Assembly (NCBI GenBank): GCA_001771615.1 | Contig: MEUF01000063.1 | Coordinates: 1-7,286, forward strand | Length of the DNA: 7,286 nt | Origin: a candidate division WOR-1 bacterium RIFOXYB2_FULL_48_7 | Lineage (GTDB): Bacteria > Margulisbacteria > WOR-1 > O2-12-FULL-45-9 > XYB2-FULL-48-7 | Reading direction: 5' to 3' | Part shown: one piece after another, positions 1 through 6,269 of the stretch | Layout of the letters: each line of letters starts with the position of its first letter | Position numbering within the stretch: the stretch's first letter is position 1 | Notes under the pieces: generated by a model | Database searches by the model: none | What the model saw: only the letters and a program-made list of their open reading frames with translations | What the model was told of the DNA's origin: nothing | Translations under genes and position numbers: made by a program

Positions 1-900
1 TACTCCCGGGTTGATACCAGGGCTGTCAATAAAAAAGTCATCGAAAGCCTAATCAAATCAGGCGCGCTTGATGCTTTTGGCGGACGGTCGTATCTACTCT
101 CGAGTTATGAATCCTTGATGGAACGGGCCAATAGGACAGCCAAGGAGCGGGCCAACGGGCAAGAGGCGCTGTTTGCCTTCCAAGCCCCGCAACCGGTGGC
201 CGCCAACGGTTCAAATGACGGGGATATCCCCGAATTTGGCCCAGAACAAATTCTCCGAATGGAAAAAGAGATGTTAGGGCTTTATATCTCTTCGCACCCC
301 CTGGAGCGCCTGCGTGACTCACTCGAGGGACAGACAACCGTTAAAATTGCGGACATACCTGATATGAGTGAAGGCGAGCAGGTAACAATTGGCGGCTTAT
401 TGGCCGGCTGCCGCAAGGTGGTGACAAAACGAGGGGATACAATGTTATTAGCCGCCGTTGAGGATTTAACCGGCTCTATCCCGCTGGTAATTTTTCCCAA
501 GGCTTATGAAAAATGCGCCCCGCTGCTGACCGATGACGAAGTTGTGATAATCAAGGGGAAACTAAACCGCGATTTTCGCACTGATGAGCTGAATGTCATG
601 GTTGAGACCGTCGAGCCGCTCGAGGAATTGGAGAAAGTCCGTTCATTGCATATCGAACTGGTTGATTTGACCGACGGCAGTTTGTTATCTAGAATGAAAG
701 AAACCCTGACTATCTTTAGGGGGAATGACCCGGTTTTTATCCGGATGGATGGGCGGAGCGTAGAATTGGGGAAAAATAATTGGGTGGATATTAATCCCGA
801 TTTGATCCAGCAGTTGGAAGAGGTGTTGGGGAGTGGGGCGGTTAACGTGAAATATGCTGTTGTGAAGAAAAAAATGGAGGAGGCTGACTTAAATGTCTAA
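1..900 (+). CDS. dnaE: DNA polymerase III subunit alpha, C-terminal part (5' end outside window)
   Basis: This is the last 299 codons of the catalytic alpha subunit of the replicative DNA polymerase, read in frame 1 from the first base. The polymerase active-site domains lie upstream of the window. The fragment shows, in order: the end of the helix-hairpin-helix region (VNKKVIESLIKSGALDAFG, residues 10-28); a QEALF beta-clamp-binding motif (residues 54-58); the family-typical KEMLGLYISSHPL segment (89-101); an OB-fold nucleic-acid-binding domain (about 128-193, containing VTIGGLLAG and LTGSIPLVIFPKAYE); and the C-terminal domain ending near VLGSGAVNVKYAV. TAA at 898-900 ends it. The TTG at 115 is an internal leucine codon, not the start, because conserved DnaE sequence continues upstream in frame. 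Its last 8 bases overlap hisI. Identification rests on several family motifs. DnaE rather than PolC is favoured by this OB/C-terminal order after the HhH region. Confidence 0.96.
   Translation, partial: YSRVDTRAVNKKVIESLIKSGALDAFGGRSYLLSSYESLMERANRTAKERANGQEALFAFQAPQPVAANGSNDGDIPEFGPEQILRMEKEMLGLYISSHPLERLRDSLEGQTTVKIADIPDMSEGEQVTIGGLLAGCRKVVTKRGDTMLLAAVEDLTGSIPLVIFPKAYEKCAPLLTDDEVVIIKGKLNRDFRTDELNVMVETVEPLEELEKVRSLHIELVDLTDGSLLSRMKETLTIFRGNDPVFIRMDGRSVELGKNNWVDINPDLIQQLEEVLGSGAVNVKYAVVKKKMEEADLNV
160..174 (+). other. Beta-clamp-binding motif in DnaE (QEALF)
   Basis: The five codons read Q-E-A-L-F, fitting the QxxLF clamp-binding consensus. They sit in a low-complexity linker between the helix-hairpin-helix region and the conserved SSHPL segment, which is where DnaE proteins carry their internal sliding-clamp contact. 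In the family this peptide docks into the DnaN clamp and gives processivity. Binding here is inferred from motif and position. Confidence 0.7.
876..883 (+). promoter_or_regulatory. Shine-Dalgarno site of hisI
   Basis: GGAGGAGG lies inside the last codons of dnaE, 9 bases before the ATG at 893. It is strong enough to decide the hisI start in favour of 893 over the in-frame ATG at 914. Confidence 0.8.
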
Positions 901-1246
901 TAACCAAGTGCCAATGACCAATGATGGAGCTATCAATAAAATTAAGTTTAATTCGGATGGATTAGTGCCTGTTATAGCGCAAGATTACAAGGATGGCACC
1001 GTTCTGATGCTGGCTTATATGAACAAGGAATCTTTGGCCAAGACTTTAGCGATGAAAGAGATGGTCTATTGGAGCCGCTCGCGTAAGGTCCTCTGGCATA
1101 AAGGGGATACCTCTGGTCATATCCAAAAAGTCAAAGAGCTGTTTTATGATTGCGATGCTGATGCTTTATTGGCCAAAATCGAACAGGTCGGCGACATCGC
1201 CTGCCATACCGGCAATCGCAGCTGTTTTTTTAACCCCATCAGCTGA
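893..1246 (+). CDS. hisI: Phosphoribosyl-AMP cyclohydrolase
   Basis: A cytosolic metalloenzyme of histidine biosynthesis that opens the adenine ring of phosphoribosyl-AMP to give ProFAR (EC 3.5.4.19). The 117 residues are a complete single-domain HisI. Family signatures seen: DGLVPVIAQD (22-31), LMLAYMN (39-44), SRSRKVLWHKGDTSG with Q78 (61-78), and the metal sites: D86, C87, D88 and D90 in DCDADALL, C104 in ACHTG and C111 in RSCFF. The family uses these aspartates for Mg and the three cysteines for Zn. There is no fused HisE (phosphoribosyl-ATP pyrophosphatase) domain, so the organism would need a separate hisE. The start at 893 overlaps the dnaE stop by 8 bases and follows a strong Shine-Dalgarno site, suggesting translational coupling to dnaE. 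The 3' end overlaps the convergent proline dehydrogenase gene by 8 bases. No other his gene is visible. Confidence 0.95.
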   Translation: MSNNQVPMTNDGAINKIKFNSDGLVPVIAQDYKDGTVLMLAYMNKESLAKTLAMKEMVYWSRSRKVLWHKGDTSGHIQKVKELFYDCDADALLAKIEQVGDIACHTGNRSCFFNPIS

Positions 1247-3011
1247 TTAGCGGAGCAAAGACCCTTGCCAGATATTCCTTTAAGGGAATTTTTCCCGCGG
1301 CAAATTCCCTAAAATGTTTTTGACAAGAACTGGAATTGGCATTTTCCACCATTCTTCTGACAAAATAACCGATACTTTCAAAGAATGTCCCTACCGGCAT
1401 ATAGAAGCGGCAGGTGCGGCCCATTTGGGCCAGGGCATAAAGGAGCGGGCTGGCCGGCATCCCCAGCAGCATTTCAAATTCCAATTTCTCTTCATTGACC
1501 CCCATGGTGCGGGCTAATTCCAGCGCTTCGGAAATCGTGCGCAGGTTGTGTGAAGCAATAGCCAGACGAATGGCCCCAAATTGTGAATAGGCCAGTTTTA
1601 AGCATTCGATATAGCGCTGGTTGACCGCTTCGTGGCTTTCCAGTACAAATTCGCTATCAGCGTTCTGGTAGGCTCCCTTAACAAAACGAATAAATAGCTG
1701 GCTCTGTCCAGCGGTCGCGGTAGAACATTCCTGGGCAAAGGTGGCCAGCCTGGCGGTGTCTTGCAGAGATGTTTGTAAATAGGTCTGTTCAACGACGCCA
1801 AGATAGCTGGCAAACGCGTAATTGCTTTCTCTAATTGTTGCTTCCAAAATATCCAGGGTTGGATCTTTGACAGAGAACCTTTCCAAATCAATAATAACAA
1901 CCGTATCTTCCCTTTTGGCGATTCTTAGGATGCTGGTAAGCGCTGCAACCGCTTCCCGCCGGGCTGCTGTGGCCTCATCGCCACCCTGAGCGATTCGAGC
2001 AGAAAAATTGGCCACCAACCCGGTTAATTTAACCGAAACGACCGGTGGTTCCGAAGTTATCAATCTTCTGATTGCCTCCATATAATGAAATATATTTTTT
2101 TGTGCTTCTTGGTCGTTTCCGGCCTCTTCAGCCACAAAATCTAAAATATATCCGACACGATCTTCCGCAAGACCCTCCATCGCTTTTATTGCCTGATCGA
2201 CATTTTCACCAGCAATAAATAACCTGGCCGCCTGTTTTACAGCTTGACTGAACAACAGATAAAACAATCTGGGGGTATATCTGGCCGCAATTGATCCAAG
2301 AGTGAGAAGCCAGTTTCTATCCGCGGGGGCGAAGGCTTGATTAAAGAAGGCCGCCAAGGTAACAGCTTTTGTGGTGAAGGAGTATGAGCCATGTTCCAGT
2401 TCCAAAAATTTATCTGTTAAGGCGGAATATTTGGCAATTTTGTTTTCATCAGCCATGACCATATTGGCCAGCAAACTTCGCCAGGTGTTGGGCGAGAGAT
2501 AATTCTTTCTTGGCAGATGTGTTAGTATTTCTCGGGCCATTTCATCCTTATTAGCCGGTTTTACCAAACTTTGGTACTGGTCATCATTGGTCCGATAAAT
2601 ATCAACTGTTGTAATGCCCGTTGCTCCATCCGATGTTACGATTACAGATAAATCACTCAAGGGGAGCTGGACGGTTGTTGGAACTTTTAGTTGAGCCATG
2701 GCCATCCGGGTTCCCAAAACAATGGCCCTTTCCAGGTCTTCCGTCGGGGCCTTGCGCTCACCCAGGTGTGAATTGATCGTTAGATTATCAATGCCTTGTT
2801 CATGAAGGGCTTCCAGCATGTCCGGGTGCACATTAACCGAGCAATCGACGCCAGTGCCGATCTGCAAGGTGGGATCACTTAGGGTATTCATTTTGGTGCC
2901 CGCCCTAAGGGCGACAGATTTAAGGCCCGTAAGTGACCTTGTCAGTCCATAACCAACCTGTCCGACCCGGGTCCAGAAGATTGTCTTGGAAGATACTGTG
3001 GCAATAACCAT
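1239..3011 (-). CDS. PutA-type proline dehydrogenase (590 aa) with unidentified N-terminal extension, no P5C dehydrogenase domain
   Basis: Predicted FAD enzyme oxidising L-proline to pyrroline-5-carboxylate, the first step of proline catabolism. Residues about 255-575 match the PRODH beta/alpha barrel of PutA: the lead-in helix AARLFIAGENVDQA (261-274), VSVKLTG with K328, IIDLE with D375, VVEQTY with Q409, IRFVKGAY (441-448), ASHN with H488, EMLLGMP (513-519) and Y537-MPVGT followed by R552-R553 and E556. The 15-residue spacing from the tyrosine to the paired arginines equals that in E. coli PutA (Y540 to R555), so the site appears intact. Residues 165-255 are helical and may correspond to the PutA alpha domain. 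Residues 1-165 I do not recognise: no ribbon-helix-helix, signal peptide or clear membrane segment. The protein stops after the PRODH domain, so P5C oxidation needs another gene. The ATG at 3011 is chosen for its Shine-Dalgarno site; Met41 lacks one. Proline as substrate is inferred. Confidence 0.85.
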   Translation of the reverse strand: MVIATVSSKTIFWTRVGQVGYGLTRSLTGLKSVALRAGTKMNTLSDPTLQIGTGVDCSVNVHPDMLEALHEQGIDNLTINSHLGERKAPTEDLERAIVLGTRMAMAQLKVPTTVQLPLSDLSVIVTSDGATGITTVDIYRTNDDQYQSLVKPANKDEMAREILTHLPRKNYLSPNTWRSLLANMVMADENKIAKYSALTDKFLELEHGSYSFTTKAVTLAAFFNQAFAPADRNWLLTLGSIAARYTPRLFYLLFSQAVKQAARLFIAGENVDQAIKAMEGLAEDRVGYILDFVAEEAGNDQEAQKNIFHYMEAIRRLITSEPPVVSVKLTGLVANFSARIAQGGDEATAARREAVAALTSILRIAKREDTVVIIDLERFSVKDPTLDILEATIRESNYAFASYLGVVEQTYLQTSLQDTARLATFAQECSTATAGQSQLFIRFVKGAYQNADSEFVLESHEAVNQRYIECLKLAYSQFGAIRLAIASHNLRTISEALELARTMGVNEEKLEFEMLLGMPASPLLYALAQMGRTCRFYMPVGTFFESIGYFVRRMVENANSSSCQKHFREFAAGKIPLKEYLARVFAPLIS

Positions 3012-3017
3012 TTATTT

Positions 3018-3024
3018 CTCCTTT
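3018..3024 (-). promoter_or_regulatory. Shine-Dalgarno site of the proline dehydrogenase gene
   Basis: On the minus strand the sequence reads AAAGGAG, 6 bases before the ATG at 3011-3009. It supports this start over the internal Met41 codon (2891-2889), which has no comparable site. Confidence 0.75.
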
Positions 3025-3081
3025 GAAATTTTGCAGCCGTATGTTTTTCGTCACCTAAATAAAGAAATTTCAGGCAATATT

Positions 3082-3090
3082 TGATAAAAT
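3082..3090 (+). promoter_or_regulatory. Putative extended -10 promoter of uvrA, placed for a leaderless mRNA
   Basis: TGATAAAAT combines a TGN extension with the -10 hexamer TAAAAT (3085-3090, five of six matches to TATAAT). No convincing -35 is seen 16-19 bases upstream, which an extended -10 can tolerate. The hexamer ends 7 bases before the uvrA ATG, so transcription would begin at or next to the start codon. This is inference from spacing. Confidence 0.5.
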
Positions 3091-3097
3091 AAGATAA

Positions 3098-5914
3098 ATG
3101 ACTAGCGATAAAATTATCATCAAGGGGGCGAGGGAACATAACCTAAAAAATGTCCATCTTGAATTACCCCGGAATAAATTAATTGTTTTTACCGGTCTGT
3201 CCGGTTCCGGTAAGTCTTCCTTGGCCTTTGATACTATTTACGCCGAGGGGCAACGCCGCTATGTGGAGTCATTGTCGGCTTATGCCCGGCAGTTTTTGGA
3301 ACAGATGCAAAAGCCGGATGTCGATTCCATCGAAGGCCTGTCTCCGGCCATCTCGATAGACCAAAAAGCCCCCTCGCGCAATCCTCGATCAACTGTCGGG
3401 ACGGTCACCGAGATCTATGATTATTTTCGTCTTCTCTACGCCAACATTGGCATCCCGCATTGTCCCAAATGCGGGCGTAAGATTGAGCGGCAGACCCCGG
3501 AACAGATAGTTGACCAATTATTACAACATTCTGATGGCGAAAAGACCTTGATTTTGGCCCCGGTTATCAGGGGGCGAAAAGGGGAATACAAGAGCCTGGT
3601 AGCCGAGATCCAAAAAGATGGATTCGTGCGTGTCCGGGTCGATGGTAAAGTTTATGAGCTTGAAAATATCCCCCCTCTTAATAAAAAGCTTAAGCATAAT
3701 ATCGAAATTGTGGTTGATAGGATTACTGTCAACCAAGCCAACAGGAAACGGCTTAATGAATCGGTCGAGACCGCGCTGCGTTTTGGGAATGGCATTGTCG
3801 AAACCTTGGCGGAAAAGGCCAAAGCCAAGCCCAGGATTTTCAGCGAAAAGTTTTCCTGCCCGTATTGCGGGGTATCGCTTGATGAAATCACCCCCCGTAT
3901 TTTTTCTTTTAATAGCCCTTACGGGGCTTGTCCAAAATGCAGTGGTTTGGGGGATAAGCTGGAATTTGATCCAGACCTGATTATTCCGGATAAAAGTCTT
4001 ACCCTCAACCAGGGCGCAATTGCCCCTTGGGGTGAGGCCGGCTCGTATTATTTGCATAAGCTCCAGGCGGTCGGCGAAGTCTTTGGCTTTGATCTGGACA
4101 CGCCGATTAAGCAGCTGACAAAGCATCAATTAGAGGTGATCCTCCAGGGGACAGACCAGGCCATCAGATTTAAGATGGTCATGCAACGCGGATATTGGGA
4201 GCATGAAGGCCGGTTTGAGGGGGTCATCAAGTGGCTGCGTCGTCGTTATACAGAAACACAGTCGGAACATGTCCGCTACAGCCTTTACCGATATATGAGT
4301 GCCATTCCTTGTGCTGATTGCGGTGGTTTGCGCCTGCGTCCGGAAAGTTTGGGGGTAAAAATCGCCGGCAAATCAATCGCCGAGGTAACCGGTTTTTCAA
4401 TTAAAAAAACTTACCAGTTTATTGACGAGTTACAGCTTTCTGAACGTGAGCAAATTATCGCCCGGCAAATTATTAAGGAAATCAAGGCCCGGTTAAAATT
4501 CCTGATGGATGTCGGCTTGGATTATATTACGCTTAGCCGCGAATCTGCCACATTGTCCGGCGGTGAGGCGCAACGGACAAGGTTGGCCACCCAGGTCGGG
4601 TCCGGGCTGGTTGGTGTCCTTTATATCCTCGACGAGCCATCAATCGGGTTGCATCAGCGGGATAATCGCCGTTTGCTTGAGACCCTTAATCGGCTGCGCG
4701 ACCTGGGGAATACAGTTATTGTGGTAGAACATGATGAAGAGACCATGCGTGAAGCAGATTTCCTGGTTGATATCGGTCCGGGGGCAGGGCGCCATGGTGG
4801 GGAGATCGTGGCCACCGGGTCAGTCACAGAAGTCTGCCGGCATGAACATTCAATTACCGGTAAATATTTGAACGGGACCTTGAAGGTTGAATTACCGGCT
4901 GAAAGGAAATCCGGGAATGGCAATTTCCTGACAGTGAAAGGGGCCAAGCATCATAATTTGAAAAATATTGAGGCCAATTTTCCCCTGGGCATCTTTACCT
5001 GCGTTACCGGAGTCTCCGGCTCAGGCAAAAGCTCCCTGGTCAATGATATCCTTTATAAGGCACTCTCCAAGAAATTTTATCGATCTTTGGAAAAAGCCGG
5101 TGAACATCAGGCCATAACTGGCCTGGAACACATTGATAAGGTTGTGATTATCGATCAGACGCCGATTGGCCGAACTCCCCGTTCCAATCCGGCGACCTAT
5201 ACAGGGGTTTTTGACCACATTAGAAATCTTTTTGCCCTGACCCAGGAAGCAAGGATCCGGGGGTATAAAAATGGGCGCTTTTCCTTTAATGTAAAAGGCG
5301 GCCGGTGTGAAGCCTGCCATGGCGATGGTCTGGTCAAAATAGAAATGCACTTTCTCCCCGATGTCTATGTCCCCTGTGATGTCTGTAAAGCCAAACGGTA
5401 TAACCGTGAAACATTAGAGGTCCATTACAAAGGGAAAAATATTTTCGATGTCCTTGATAGTACAGTTGAGGAAGCCTTAAGCCTGTTTGAAAATATCCCT
5501 CAAATCCAGCGTAAGCTGCAGACGTTGATGGATGTTGGTTTAAGTTATATTAAACTTGGCCAAGCGGCGACCACTCTTTCCGGCGGGGAGGCCCAGCGCA
5601 TAAAGCTGGCGACCGAATTAGCTACCCGGTCAACCGGGCGGACCCTCTATCTTTTAGATGAACCTACAACCGGGCTGCATTTTGATGATGTAAAAAAGCT
5701 CCTGGTTGTTTTGCATCGACTGACGGCGACCGGTAATACTGTGATTGTCATTGAACATAACCTGGACGTTATCAAAACAGCCGATCATATTATTGATTTG
5801 GGCCCGGAGGGAGGGGACGAAGGGGGGAAAATAGTTGCCCAGGGAACTCCCGAAGCGGTGGCCCGGGTGGCCGGCAGCTACACTGGGCGATATTTGAAAA
5901 AAGTTTTATCATAA
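3098..5914 (+). CDS. uvrA: Excinuclease ABC subunit A (UvrA)
   Basis: DNA-damage sensor of nucleotide excision repair. UvrA dimers bind distorted DNA and load UvrB in the cytoplasm. The 938 residues are full length for the family. Two ABC ATPase modules are complete: Walker A GLSGSGKS (33-40) with signature LSGGE (486-490) and Walker B YILDEP (509-514), then Walker A GVSGSGKS (638-645), LSGGE (827-831) and YLLDEP (851-856). The first-module zinc site is C254/C257/C278/C281 and the second is C737/C740/C760/C763; further CxxC pairs occur at 122-125 and 405-408. The N-terminus MTSDKIIIKGAREHNLKN is typical, which fixes the start even though no Shine-Dalgarno site precedes it. It is divergent from the proline dehydrogenase gene and followed after 10 bases by the tRNA-binding protein gene. 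uvrB and uvrC are not in the window. All key ATPase residues appear intact. Confidence 0.98.
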   Translation: MTSDKIIIKGAREHNLKNVHLELPRNKLIVFTGLSGSGKSSLAFDTIYAEGQRRYVESLSAYARQFLEQMQKPDVDSIEGLSPAISIDQKAPSRNPRSTVGTVTEIYDYFRLLYANIGIPHCPKCGRKIERQTPEQIVDQLLQHSDGEKTLILAPVIRGRKGEYKSLVAEIQKDGFVRVRVDGKVYELENIPPLNKKLKHNIEIVVDRITVNQANRKRLNESVETALRFGNGIVETLAEKAKAKPRIFSEKFSCPYCGVSLDEITPRIFSFNSPYGACPKCSGLGDKLEFDPDLIIPDKSLTLNQGAIAPWGEAGSYYLHKLQAVGEVFGFDLDTPIKQLTKHQLEVILQGTDQAIRFKMVMQRGYWEHEGRFEGVIKWLRRRYTETQSEHVRYSLYRYMSAIPCADCGGLRLRPESLGVKIAGKSIAEVTGFSIKKTYQFIDELQLSEREQIIARQIIKEIKARLKFLMDVGLDYITLSRESATLSGGEAQRTRLATQVGSGLVGVLYILDEPSIGLHQRDNRRLLETLNRLRDLGNTVIVVEHDEETMREADFLVDIGPGAGRHGGEIVATGSVTEVCRHEHSITGKYLNGTLKVELPAERKSGNGNFLTVKGAKHHNLKNIEANFPLGIFTCVTGVSGSGKSSLVNDILYKALSKKFYRSLEKAGEHQAITGLEHIDKVVIIDQTPIGRTPRSNPATYTGVFDHIRNLFALTQEARIRGYKNGRFSFNVKGGRCEACHGDGLVKIEMHFLPDVYVPCDVCKAKRYNRETLEVHYKGKNIFDVLDSTVEEALSLFENIPQIQRKLQTLMDVGLSYIKLGQAATTLSGGEAQRIKLATELATRSTGRTLYLLDEPTTGLHFDDVKKLLVVLHRLTATGNTVIVIEHNLDVIKTADHIIDLGPEGGDEGGKIVAQGTPEAVARVAGSYTGRYLKKVLS

Positions 5915-5919
5915 AGGAG
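5913..5919 (+). promoter_or_regulatory. Shine-Dalgarno site of the tRNA-binding protein gene
   Basis: AAAGGAG begins within the uvrA stop codon and ends 5 bases before the ATG at 5925. The overlap with the uvrA terminus suggests co-transcription and reinitiation after uvrA. Confidence 0.75.
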
Positions 5920-5924
5920 TTTAT

Positions 5925-6257
5925 ATGGAAAATGTGACGTTTGAGGATTTTAAAAAAATGGATATTCGTGTGGCGGAGATCAAAACAGCGGAAGAGATCG
6001 CTGGCGCAGATAAACTCTATAAGCTGACCGTTAATGTTGGTGATGAAGAAAGGACATTAGTCGCCGGGATAAAGCAGTATTACCAAATTGAGCAGATAAT
6101 CGGTAAAAAAGTGCTGGTTTTAGCAAATTTGGAGCCGCGGGTTATCAGGGGAATTGAGAGCCGCGGGATGATCCTCTGCGCTTCTGATCCCGACCGCACC
6201 CAAGTGGTCTGTACAACCGTTGAGAAGGAGATTGCCCCCGGAGCCAAAGTATCGTAA
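5925..6257 (+). CDS. Stand-alone tRNA-binding OB-fold protein (Trbp111 / MetG C-terminal domain family)
   Basis: A 110-residue protein consisting only of the tRNA-binding OB domain found at the C-terminus of many methionyl-tRNA synthetases and as free proteins such as Aquifex Trbp111 and CsaA. Seen: DIRVAEI (13-19), ADKLYKLTVNVG (28-39), LVAGIKQYY (45-53) and VLVLANLEPRVIRGIES with RGMILCAS (63-87), in the usual order and over essentially the whole length. The family binds the tRNA elbow as a dimer. It may serve as the separate beta part of a methionyl-tRNA synthetase that lacks its own tail, or as a general tRNA-binding or chaperone-like protein. The sequence alone does not separate these, so no symbol is given. 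There is no catalytic HIGH/KMSKS synthetase region next to it. It lies 10 bases after uvrA with its own Shine-Dalgarno site and 12 bases before dnaB. Confidence 0.9.
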   Translation: MENVTFEDFKKMDIRVAEIKTAEEIAGADKLYKLTVNVGDEERTLVAGIKQYYQIEQIIGKKVLVLANLEPRVIRGIESRGMILCASDPDRTQVVCTTVEKEIAPGAKVS

Positions 6258-6260
6258 AAT
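6232..6260 (+). promoter_or_regulatory. Putative promoter of dnaB overlapping the upstream stop codon
   Basis: TTGCCC (6232-6237, four of six matches to TTGACA) is followed after exactly 17 bases by TAAAAT (6255-6260). The TAAAAT contains the TAA stop of the tRNA-binding protein gene. Initiation 7-9 bases downstream would leave only 0-3 bases before the dnaB ATG at 6270. dnaB has no Shine-Dalgarno site. The promoter lies wholly inside coding sequence and its stop, so a chance match is possible. Confidence 0.4.
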
Positions 6261-6269
6261 AGTACTCTT

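Larger units (their letters stand above)
3012..3097. promoter_or_regulatory. Divergent intergenic region between proline dehydrogenase gene and uvrA
   Basis: This 86-base AT-rich gap is the only real intergenic space in the window and must hold the promoter of the minus-strand gene and, most likely, that of uvrA. A TTGCCT hexamer on the minus strand (3077-3072) is a possible -35 for the proline dehydrogenase gene, but no good -10 stands at the right distance, so that promoter is not assigned. I see no clear LexA-type operator palindrome, so SOS control of uvrA is not supported by sequence. Confidence 0.55.

Noticed and set aside
115..117. TTG at 115 as start of a short dnaE-like protein
   Set aside because: Conserved DnaE sequence (VNKKVIESLIKSGALDAFG) continues in frame to the window edge, so this is a truncated view of full-length dnaE.
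1201..1231. Possible intrinsic terminator at the end of hisI: CTGC/GCAG arms followed by seven T's (1225-1231)
   Set aside because: The stem is only 4 bp with a 13-base loop and lies inside hisI coding sequence (codons for RSCFF). Too weak to call.
1219..1245. CAGCTG repeated at 1219-1224 and 1240-1245 around the hisI/proline dehydrogenase overlap
   Set aside because: A six-base palindrome occurring twice in coding sequence is expected by chance and no longer repeat surrounds it.
1314..1517. Plus-strand open frame of 67 codons inside the proline dehydrogenase gene
   Set aside because: Antisense to the conserved active-site end of the PRODH domain; no independent support.
3083..3114. GATAAAAT at 3083-3090 and again at 3107-3114 as a possible operator repeat
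   Set aside because: The second copy encodes the conserved UvrA residues D-K-I, and short AT-rich words recur readily here. No symmetry or further copies.
2942..3139. 65-codon minus-strand open frame spanning the intergenic region and the uvrA start
   Set aside because: It overlaps the starts of two well-supported genes in a different frame and has no family resemblance.
3521..4129. Open frame of 202 codons on the minus strand inside uvrA
   Set aside because: Antisense shadow of uvrA: no recognisable domain and no Shine-Dalgarno site, and uvrA is unambiguous on the plus strand.
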